DNA of 42,435 nt. It comes from an uncultured Opitutia bacterium (GTDB lineage Bacteria > Verrucomicrobiota > Verrucomicrobiia > Opitutales > Opitutaceae). This document shows positions 36,038 to 42,435 of this stretch, one piece after another (position 1 is the stretch's first letter; each line of letters starts with the position of its first letter). The notes under the pieces were generated by a model. The model was not told the DNA's origin. It saw nothing but the letters and a program-made list of their open reading frames with translations, and searched no databases. The stretch is from contig CAJAKX010000335.1 in assembly GCA_903940425.1 (NCBI GenBank), positions 1-42,435 on the forward strand, written 5' to 3'. The position numbers were made by a program, and so were the translations under genes.

Positions 36038-36330
36038 GACCGGCGCCTGACGGCGGCGGCCGCGCTGAAATCGCGGCTTCGGTCCAGGCGACTTTCTCTT
36101 CGATAAAATTGCGAAGAGGCGGGTTGCCCTCTAATGTAGCGCCACATTCCGATCATTGATTTCCGCAGCATCATCGACGAAATCGCCAGCCAGGCTGATG
36201 ACTTTCCTGCCGGTGCCGCGAACCGGAAGGAGGCCCGCGCCGGCATCGATGAGTTGATCAATGCCGGCCATCCGCGGCTCAGCCCGGGCGACCGTCAGAA
36301 AATCGCGGAAGGCGTCATGGCCATCCTCGA
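36007..36330. repeat. Direct repeat copy 1 (paired with 41377-41700)
   Basis: Gapless hand alignment at offset 5,370; about 26 mismatches in 324 positions (~92% identity). Confidence 0.9.
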
Positions 36331-36400
36331 GCAGGAGGTTTTCTTGAGACCGCCGGGCGTTGGGGCGGGACGGGCGTAGAAGTCGAAGACGGGGAGTAAT
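36155..36400 (+). pseudogene. Degenerate copy of the small ORF at 41525-41779
   Basis: IDFRSIIDEIASQADDFPAGAANRKEARAGIDELINAGHPRLSPGDRQKIAEGVMAILEQE...; start ATG is ATT here, and a 1-nt deletion relative to copy 2 shifts the C-terminus. Restoring the nucleotide gives ...EAFLETAGRWGGTGVEVEDGE* ending at 36400. Confidence 0.6.
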
Positions 36401-36660
36401 CAGATCTTCACGGGGAAGACTCCCCCCGTTTGGTGGCGAAGGGACCAACCCTCCGGCAGCGGCATGAGGTTCGCGCGTCCCTCGCGCCAAGGACGGAATC
36501 GAATCACCGGCACCACGATTTCTGTGCTCTGCTCCGCCGAGGTCGCCACCGGGCTGGGGGCGACGAGAAGCGAACGAAGATCGCCGCGCTCTGCTGCGCA
36601 AAGGGATCTCCCGCGGCTCTCGGACGCGGCGAGGATCGGCGAACGCGCCGGCACGGCACT
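36400..36660 (-). CDS. Possible small protein downstream of the PAP2-like gene (uncharacterised)
   Basis: Open frame ...SLLVAPSPVATSAEQSTEIVVPVIRFRPWREGRANLMPLPEGWSLRHQTGGVFPVKI*; start uncertain (TTG/GTG near the PAP2 stop). Confidence 0.3.
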   Translation of the reverse strand, partial: SAVPARSPILAASESRGRSLCAAERGDLRSLLVAPSPVATSAEQSTEIVVPVIRFRPWREGRANLMPLPEGWSLRHQTGGVFPVKI

Positions 36661-37538
36661 CAAGCCATCCCAGCCCTGCTCCACCGGGCAACGGCCAGCG
36701 CGCTCAACGCCACCGCCACCCCGGCGATCACGTCGACGGCGTAATGGTAACTGCAATAAACCGTGGCCGGCAGGATCCCCAGACAAGCGGGGAGGTACAA
36801 CACGGCCCACCGGGGGGCGTATTTCAGAGCATATACCAGTACGACGACGGCCACGGCGACGTGTGAACTGGGGAAGGCGCCCCCGGGCAGTTCAAACCAG
36901 CGATAGATGAATTCCATGACACCGGGAAAGACAGCGCCGGGAGGCGGCGCGGGTTTCAGATCGACGGGTCCGGTGGCAGGGAAGAGCACGAACACCAGAC
37001 AGCAGAAATAGAACGCACCACAAAGGGTGGAGAAATAATCATCGAGCACGCGCGGCGTACGGCGCAGGTGCAGCAGCAAGGCCAGGCCGGGGAACAGCAG
37101 GTAATACGAAAAATATATCGCGTGCATGATTTCCGCGATCATGGCCTGTGGAAATGCGCGGGCGAAGTCGACGGCCGGTTCGCAACCAAAGAGCGCCCGA
37201 TCAAGGTCGCGCAAACAGTCGTCGTGAAAGCCGGGGCACAGAATGTGGTTCATCGCTCCGGTCTGCGCATACGCGGCCCAGATGAAGAACACCGGGTAGA
37301 GCGCCCGCAGCGATCGCCACACCGCGCGCGCGTCGGATCCCACCCGGGAGATGAAAAACCACAGGAACGCCAGCATCGCCAGGTTGGGCAGAATCAGGGC
37401 GTACCACGCCGGGATGCGGTGCGCGAAGGCCACGATCAGGCCGGCGACCACCAGGTTGTAGGCGAAGGTCAACCGGTCGGTGCGGTTCAGATTCCGCCAG
37501 ACGGAGGCCGCTGATGTGAATGAAAGCGCCGGGGTCAT
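36660..37538 (-). CDS. PAP2_3 superfamily membrane protein (Aur1/inositol-phosphorylceramide-synthase-like)
   Basis: Multi-TM; FPATGPVDLKPAPPPGAVFPGVMEFIYRWFELPGGAFPSSHVAVAVVVLVYALKYAPRWAVLYLPACLGILPATVYCSYHYAVDVIAGVAVALSALAVARW, with the PSSHVA and HYAVDVIAG motifs. Confidence 0.8.
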   Translation of the reverse strand: MTPALSFTSAASVWRNLNRTDRLTFAYNLVVAGLIVAFAHRIPAWYALILPNLAMLAFLWFFISRVGSDARAVWRSLRALYPVFFIWAAYAQTGAMNHILCPGFHDDCLRDLDRALFGCEPAVDFARAFPQAMIAEIMHAIYFSYYLLFPGLALLLHLRRTPRVLDDYFSTLCGAFYFCCLVFVLFPATGPVDLKPAPPPGAVFPGVMEFIYRWFELPGGAFPSSHVAVAVVVLVYALKYAPRWAVLYLPACLGILPATVYCSYHYAVDVIAGVAVALSALAVARWSRAGMA

Positions 37539-37556
37539 CGAGAAGCGCCTCGCGCC

Positions 37557-38543
37557 TCAGAGCCAGCCACGGTTGACGTACCAGTCGCGCGTCTGGCGGA
37601 AGCCCGCGGTCAGATCGAATTGCGGAACGAAGCCGAGTTCGTCGCGAATCCGGCGGCCCTGGCACACCCAATGCGGGCACAGGAACTCCCGCATTCGGTC
37701 GGGATTCAACACCGGCGGCCGGCCGCTCACCGCGCCCCACCACCCTCCGAGCTGCGCCGCCGCCCACGCCAAGCCCTCGGGCAACCGGATTGTCAGCGGA
37801 TTCCGGTCCATGACCCGGCTCATCGTCGCCGCCACCTCGTCCCACGTGTGCCTCGCGCCATCTTCCAGCAAATAATCCTTCTGCCGGCTGGCGGGATTCT
37901 GGAGGCACAGGACCACGGCGCGTGCCAGATCCTCCGCATGGAGCAGCGAAAGCGAGCGTGCCTGCCGGCCGATACTGGGCATCACTCCGTGCTTGATAAG
38001 CCGGAAATAGGTCAGGAAGTCGACATCCCCCGGTCCGTAGACCGCCGGAGGGAGCAGGATGGTGACCGGGAAGCGGTCCCGGAACGAGGCGGCGAGCTGC
38101 TGGCCGGCGAGCTTGCTCCGTCCGTAGGGCCCGACGGGGTGCGGAGGGTCGTCTTCCGTCACCGGCTCATCCGGGCCCACCGCGGGCCCCAGGGCCGCAA
38201 GACTGCCAATCATGATTAATTGCTGCATGCGCCCACCCATCCCCGTGCAGGCGTCGCACAGGTGTCGGGTGCCTTCGGCGTTGACGGCAAAGAACCCGGC
38301 GGGCCGGCGGGCGCGCGTCAGACCGGCGCAGTGGACCACCGCATCGACGTCCCGCACCGCCGGCGGCAGAGTGTCAGGCTGCGTGACATCTCCCGGCACC
38401 AGCTCCGGCCCGAACCCGTCGATGAGATCCAGGCGGCTGTGCGCCCGGACGAGACAACGCACGGCAAAACCGGCCGTGTGAAGCGCCGCCACCACGTGAT
38501 AACCGACAAAGCCGGAAGCGCCGGTCACTAGGATCTTGCGCAT
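37557..38543 (-). CDS. NAD-dependent epimerase/dehydratase-family SDR; candidate 3-ketosphinganine/ceramide reductase (CerR-like)
   Basis: MRKILVTGASGFVGYHVVAALHTAGFAVRCLVRAHSRLDLI...VVHCAGLTRARRPAGFFAVNAEGTRHL...YGRSKLAGQ...LGFVPQFDLTAGFRQTRDWYVNRGWL. Function from operon context. Confidence 0.7.
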   Translation of the reverse strand: MRKILVTGASGFVGYHVVAALHTAGFAVRCLVRAHSRLDLIDGFGPELVPGDVTQPDTLPPAVRDVDAVVHCAGLTRARRPAGFFAVNAEGTRHLCDACTGMGGRMQQLIMIGSLAALGPAVGPDEPVTEDDPPHPVGPYGRSKLAGQQLAASFRDRFPVTILLPPAVYGPGDVDFLTYFRLIKHGVMPSIGRQARSLSLLHAEDLARAVVLCLQNPASRQKDYLLEDGARHTWDEVAATMSRVMDRNPLTIRLPEGLAWAAAQLGGWWGAVSGRPPVLNPDRMREFLCPHWVCQGRRIRDELGFVPQFDLTAGFRQTRDWYVNRGWL

Positions 38544-38576
38544 ACGGAGGCCCATCGTGCGGTTTCACGCGCCGGT

Positions 38577-39701
38577 TCAAGACAACGCCAGGTCATACAA
38601 GCGGTAGGTCTTGTAAACCCGAAATCCCATTTTCTCGAGTGCGCGATTCATCGTCGTGTTGGTTTCGAGGATCCACGACGCTTCGGCCTGCGGCATGCCC
38701 TTGGCATACGAGTTCTTGTAGCTCTCGCAGTAGAAACAGGCGTCGATGCTCATGTGTCGGAATTTCTTGATCACACCCATCGTGATGGTCCGGACCGCGT
38801 TGATCCGGCGTTTGTACCACAGCAGTTTGAAGAGACCGAAGGGAAACAGGCGGCCGTCAAGATGGATCAGCGCCTGATTGATGTCCGGCAGGGAAAGAGA
38901 GAAACCCGCAACCTCCCCGTCCACCTCGGCGATGAAGCAGAGGTCGGGGTCAAGGATCATCTTCAGGTCCTTGGCCAGGTGCTTGAACTCCTGGTCGGTC
39001 ATGGCCACGGCGCCCCAGTTCTCCGCCCAAGCCGAGTTATAAACGTCCTGAATGCGCTGCACCTCGCTGTCAAAGTCCTGCATGTTCACCTTGCGAACGG
39101 TGAACCCATATTTCCGCCGCGCGAGCTCCACCCCGCGTTCAAAGCGCTCCGGGGCCCGGCCAGGCGACACCGTACAATGCGCCAACAAGTTCATGATCGG
39201 ACGAAACCCGTACCCCGTGACGAGCTTCTCGTAATAGGGCGGGTTGTAGGGCATCATGATCATGGGCGGGTGGTCGAATCCATCGACGAGCAGGCCGATG
39301 TCGTCGTTGATGCACATGTTCATGGGGCCGCGCATGACCTCCATGCCGCCAGCTTTGAGAAAACCAGCGGCAGCACCAAACAGCGCGCCGGCCACCGCGT
39401 CGTCCTCGATGCATTCAAAGAGGCCGAAGAAGCCGGTCTTGTCCCCGTAGGTGGTGTTGTGGTTGCGGTTGATGATGCCGGCAATCCGCCCGCAGCAGAC
39501 GCCGCGCTCGTCCACCGCGAGAAATAGTTTCACCGTCGCGTGCTCGAAGAAGGGATTTTTGCGGGGGTCCAGAAAATCCCGGCGCTCCATGCGCAACGGA
39601 GGGACCCAGTGCGGATACCGGCCGGGATAGATCCGCCACGGGACGTCGATGAAGCGGTTCTTCCCGCGCTTGTCCCCGACCTCGATGATCCGTACCGACA
39701 T
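38577..39701 (-). CDS. GNAT-superfamily acyltransferase-like protein; candidate bacterial ceramide synthase (bCerS-like)
   Basis: FIDVPWRIYPGRYPHWVPPLRMERRDFLDPRKNPFFEHATVKLFLAVDERGVCCGRIAGIINRNHNTTYGDKTGFFGLFECIEDD...C-terminal AEASWILETNTTMNRALEKMGFRVYKTYRLYDLAL. Start 39701, 2 nt after the spt stop. Confidence 0.7.
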   Translation of the reverse strand: MSVRIIEVGDKRGKNRFIDVPWRIYPGRYPHWVPPLRMERRDFLDPRKNPFFEHATVKLFLAVDERGVCCGRIAGIINRNHNTTYGDKTGFFGLFECIEDDAVAGALFGAAAGFLKAGGMEVMRGPMNMCINDDIGLLVDGFDHPPMIMMPYNPPYYEKLVTGYGFRPIMNLLAHCTVSPGRAPERFERGVELARRKYGFTVRKVNMQDFDSEVQRIQDVYNSAWAENWGAVAMTDQEFKHLAKDLKMILDPDLCFIAEVDGEVAGFSLSLPDINQALIHLDGRLFPFGLFKLLWYKRRINAVRTITMGVIKKFRHMSIDACFYCESYKNSYAKGMPQAEASWILETNTTMNRALEKMGFRVYKTYRLYDLALS

Positions 39702-39703
39702 GG

Positions 39704-41002
39704 TTAGTGCACGAGACCCGTCTGCCGCCCCACCTTCTCGAATTTCTCCAGCGCAAAGTCGATCTGGGCGAAGGTATGCGTCGCCATCAGGCTCACCCGC
39801 AGCAGCGCGTTGCCCGGTTCGACCCCCGGCACCACCACCGGGTTTACAAAAATTCCTTCGTCCTGGAGCAGGCGGCAGAACTTGAAACACAGAAGGTCGT
39901 CGCCAATGCACACGGGCAGAATGGGGGTGCAACTCCGACCAAGATCGAACCCCATCGCCTTCAGCCCGGCGGACAAGCGGTGGGCATTGTCCCACAGCCG
40001 CTGGATGCGTTCCGGTTCCGACAGGACGATCTCGAGCGCCGCCATCACCGTCGCCACGTTGGCCGGAGGAATGCTGGCACTGAAGATAAGCGAGCGGGAC
40101 TGATGTTTGAGGTACTCGATGGTCTCCGCGTCCGAGGCAATGAAGCCGCCAACGGATGCCAGCGACTTGCTGAACGTGCCCATCGTGAGGTCGACTCTAT
40201 CGGTCAGCCCAAAGTGCGCGGCCGTTCCCCGACCCTGGGGGCCAATGACACCGAGCCCGTGGGCGTCGTCCACCATCACCACTCCGCAATGGGCTTCGGC
40301 AAGGGCAACGATGGCCGGCAGATCGGCCAGATCGCCATCCATGCTGAAGACACCATCCACGACGATCAGCTTGCTTTTCTCGGGTGGCAGCGACCGCAGT
40401 ATCTCTTCGAGGTTCTGCATGTCGTTGTGCCGGTACCGAATCACCCGGCTGAAGCTCATGCGCGCACCGTCGACGATGCTGGCGTGATCCAATTTGTCCA
40501 AAATCAGGGAATCGCTCCGGCCGGCCAGCGTGGGCAGCACCCCCAGATTGACTTGAAAGCCCGTGGAATAGACCAGCGCCGCCTCCTTGCCGACGAAGCG
40601 CGCCAGCTTCTCCTCGCATTCCAGGTGGATGTCCAACGTGCCGTTGAGGAAGCGCGACCCCGCGCAGCCCGTGCCATACTTCGCGATCGCCGCGATGGCC
40701 GCCTCTTTGACCTTGGGATGAGTGCTCAAACCCAAGTAATTGTTCGATCCGAGCATCAGCAGCTTTTGGCCGTTCATCTGCACTTCGGTGTCCTGGCCTG
40801 AGGACAGGGGACGAAAATACAGATAGAGCCCGAGATGCTTGATTTCCGCCGGGACGGTATAACGACTGATTCTCTCGCGGATGGTGTCGGTGTATTGCTG
40901 CATGGGGTGCGCAATCGAAACGTTATTCAGCTGGTAAATCAAGTTGGATGAAAGATGGGTGGCGCGGAGGCGCTGGGCTGCGGCACGGTCGCCTTGTTCC
41001 AT
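39704..41002 (-). CDS. spt: Serine palmitoyltransferase (alpha-oxoamine synthase family)
   Basis: KLLMLGSNNYLGLSTHPKVKEAAIAAIAKYGTGCAGSRFLNGTLDIHLECEEKLARFVGKEAALVYSTGFQVNLGVLP...DKLDHASIVDGARMSFSRVIRYRHNDMQNLE...VVDGVFSMDGDLADLPAI...VDDAHGLGVIGPQGRGTAAHFGL...TMGTFSKSLASVGGFIA. Alternative start at 40903 (MQQYTDTIRERISRY). Confidence 0.87.
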   Translation of the reverse strand: MEQGDRAAAQRLRATHLSSNLIYQLNNVSIAHPMQQYTDTIRERISRYTVPAEIKHLGLYLYFRPLSSGQDTEVQMNGQKLLMLGSNNYLGLSTHPKVKEAAIAAIAKYGTGCAGSRFLNGTLDIHLECEEKLARFVGKEAALVYSTGFQVNLGVLPTLAGRSDSLILDKLDHASIVDGARMSFSRVIRYRHNDMQNLEEILRSLPPEKSKLIVVDGVFSMDGDLADLPAIVALAEAHCGVVMVDDAHGLGVIGPQGRGTAAHFGLTDRVDLTMGTFSKSLASVGGFIASDAETIEYLKHQSRSLIFSASIPPANVATVMAALEIVLSEPERIQRLWDNAHRLSAGLKAMGFDLGRSCTPILPVCIGDDLLCFKFCRLLQDEGIFVNPVVVPGVEPGNALLRVSLMATHTFAQIDFALEKFEKVGRQTGLVH

Positions 41003-41141
41003 GCTGACACGCTAGGGTCCAAGCGGAACAGGACACTCAACTTACCGGCGCAGATCGATGTAACTGCGGTCACTGGCAGGAACCTAGGATTCTAGGGCGA
41101 GTATTCATAGAGGACCTCTGTGCCTCGCTTTTCCAGCTTTT

Positions 41142-41376
41142 TCAGCGCGAAGTGGACGTAATGGGCATATCCCCGGTCATCCAGAAAGGGAGGTGGAAAA
41201 CGGGCGGCGGGCTGGCGGCTGCCACGATGCAGGCGGCCGGGACCACGAGGCGCAGGCTGCAGGGGCGGACGACGACTTCCACCGTGGCGCCGGTTTCGTG
41301 GGTCTCTCCCCGTCGGTATGGATGAAGCCGGGCGCCGAACGTTCGATGACGAAACGGGCGCTGCGCAGGTGGCGCA
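41142..41376 (-). pseudogene. C-terminal remnant of a YegS/LCB5-type (diacylglycerol/sphingoid) lipid kinase, frameshifted
   Basis: RHLRSARFVIERSAPGFIHTDGE in one frame, then after a 2-nt shift (GAG-AG-ACC) THETGATVEVVVRPCSLRLVVPAA. This recalls the C-terminal ...DGEP...HIEILPAALRCRLP block of YegS-like kinases. No catalytic domain upstream. Confidence 0.5.
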
Positions 41377-41700
41377 CCTGCCCGCGACGGACAAACCCCA
41401 CCGGTAAGACCGGCGCCTGACGGCGGCGGCCGCGCTGAAATCGCGGCTTCGGCACAGGCGACTTTCTCTTCGGAAAAATTGCGAAGAGACCGGTTGCGCT
41501 CTAATGTAGCATCACATTCCAATCATGGATCTCCGCAGTATCATCGAAGAAATCGCCATTCAGGCTGATGACTTTCTTGCCGGTGCAGCGAACCGGAAGG
41601 AGGCTCGCGCCGGCATCGATGAGCTGATCAATGCCGACCATCCGCAGCTCAGCCCGGGCGACCGCCAGAAAATCGCGAAAGGCGTCATGGCCATCCTCGA
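41377..41700. repeat. Direct repeat copy 2 (paired with 36007-36330)
   Basis: Includes a remnant of the fusion-gene 3' end (LPATDKPHR* vs LPATGKPHQ*), the intergenic region, and the start of the small ORF. Confidence 0.9.
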
Positions 41701-41779
41701 GAACGAAGGCTTTTTTGAGTCTGCCCACCCCGGCGGTTCCGGTGGCGCGGCGAGTAATGAGTCTGGCAACGGCGGATGA
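41525..41779 (+). CDS. Small helical hypothetical protein (84 aa)
   Basis: MDLRSIIEEIAIQADDFLAGAANRKEARAGIDELINADHPQLSPGDRQKIAKGVMAILENEGFFESAHPGGSGGAASNESGNGG*; duplicated in degenerate form at 36155. Confidence 0.7.
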   Translation: MDLRSIIEEIAIQADDFLAGAANRKEARAGIDELINADHPQLSPGDRQKIAKGVMAILENEGFFESAHPGGSGGAASNESGNGG

Positions 41780-41807
41780 CCGCGCTCCTTGGCACCCTTC
41801 CCTCCTT

Positions 41808-42260
41808 ATGATCACCTACTCCACACCCGACCTTACCCAGCATCCGCCGCGCAGCCCGCGGGTCCGCCTCGGTGGCTACGTTCATCTCCCGCGTCTGCTC
41901 GACAAGGCGCGCGCCTTTGCCACCGGAAAAATCGGCGAATACGTCTACCCCTGTCCCCTGGATAAGCGTTTTTTCAGCTTTGTCGGCATCGATCCCGATG
42001 CCTTTCTGGCCGCCGTCAAAACCGGCAAAAGCGACGTCGAGATGCTCGCCTGGGTGATTGACCACACCCAACCCCCGCGCGCGCCCTGGGAAATCGTGGC
42101 ATGGTCGCACTGGCTGGAGAACCTGGGACCCGGCGACGCCAAACGTCACGCCGGCTTCGCGGAAGCCATTGGCGAACTCTCCCCCGGCCGCGAAGACATC
42201 CGCACCAATTTCGACCGGCTCGAACTCGACGACTACGTGAGTTTCGGCGGCCGGGCGTGA
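41808..42260 (+). CDS. DUF5069-like protein
   Basis: ATG at 41808: MITYSTPDLTQHPPRSPRVRLGGYVHLPRLLDKARAFATGKIGEYVYPCPLDKRFFSFVGIDPDAFLAAVKTGKSDVEMLAWV. Confidence 0.75.
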   Translation: MITYSTPDLTQHPPRSPRVRLGGYVHLPRLLDKARAFATGKIGEYVYPCPLDKRFFSFVGIDPDAFLAAVKTGKSDVEMLAWVIDHTQPPRAPWEIVAWSHWLENLGPGDAKRHAGFAEAIGELSPGREDIRTNFDRLELDDYVSFGGRA

Positions 42261-42273
42261 GCAGGCTGCACGC

Positions 42274-42435
42274 TTAAACAGGTTCCTCGTCCGTCATGCC
42301 TCCCCGCTCGGATTTCTTTTCCGAGGGCGGTGGGCTCGCCGCGTTGAGCCGGCGCAACTCGTGCCAGGCCATGGCATACTCCACGAACGAGGTGATGCCC
42401 GTGCCGAGACAGCTGTGCAGGTTGCGGCGGGCCCC
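42274..42435 (-). CDS. C-terminal part of an unidentified protein (5' end beyond window)
   Basis: Open minus-strand frame ...GARRNLHSCLGTGITSFVEYAMAWHELRRLNAASPPPSEKKSERGGMTDEEPV* with TAA at 42276-42274. Confidence 0.5.
   Translation of the reverse strand, partial: GARRNLHSCLGTGITSFVEYAMAWHELRRLNAASPPPSEKKSERGGMTDEEPV

Noticed and set aside
36660-41002. Alternative reading of the operon as biotin/threonine metabolism (BioF/KBL)
   Set aside because: The alpha-oxoamine synthase is adjacent to a GNAT acyltransferase, a CerR-like SDR and a PAP2_3 protein, with no bio or tdh genes; the motif pattern fits SPT better, though phylogeny should confirm.
41092-41394. 100-aa minus-strand ORF ending DDRGYAHYVHFALKKLEKRGTEVLYEYSP as an Spt-tail duplicate
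   Set aside because: Superficial resemblance to the Spt C-terminus (FALEKFEKVG) over only ~10 residues; not enough to claim homology, so only the lipid-kinase-like remnant is reported.

Overview
High-GC bacterial window, probably Verrucomicrobiota/Opitutales-like (inferred from gene content and style, not tested). (1) ~1-2.4 kb: 3' end of a Ser/Thr-rich low-complexity gene and a PilX-like exported protein. (2) ~2.5-23.2 kb: a large surface-glycan/envelope cluster with GT2 glycosyltransferases, three GT39/PMT-like membrane proteins, a NodU/CmcH-type carbamoyltransferase, radical SAM enzymes (one B12-binding), a fused MFS/spermidine-synthase-like protein, and a translationally coupled GDP-heptose operon with an HddC-GmhB fusion. 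(3) ~23.4-34.4 kb: housekeeping genes (rdgB, ribD, MBL hydrolase, alaS, GPH transporter, nitroreductase, methyltransferase, leuB, plsY). (4) ~34.4-41.8 kb, the most interesting part: a GNAT/N-acyl-amino-acid-synthase-like domain fused to a class V (PhnW-like) aminotransferase, followed by a compact minus-strand operon that looks like a bacterial sphingolipid pathway (serine palmitoyltransferase, GNAT acyltransferase/candidate ceramide synthase, SDR/candidate 3-ketosphinganine or ceramide reductase, PAP2_3/inositol-phosphorylceramide-synthase-like protein). The operon is bracketed by ~324-bp direct repeats (~92% identical by hand alignment, gapless, offset 5,370 bp). A frameshifted C-terminal remnant of a YegS/LCB5-type lipid kinase abuts one repeat. 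Several REP-like hairpins occur, including two related copies flanking the transporter with an apparent compensatory stem change. All family calls come from reading the translations; no database search was run.
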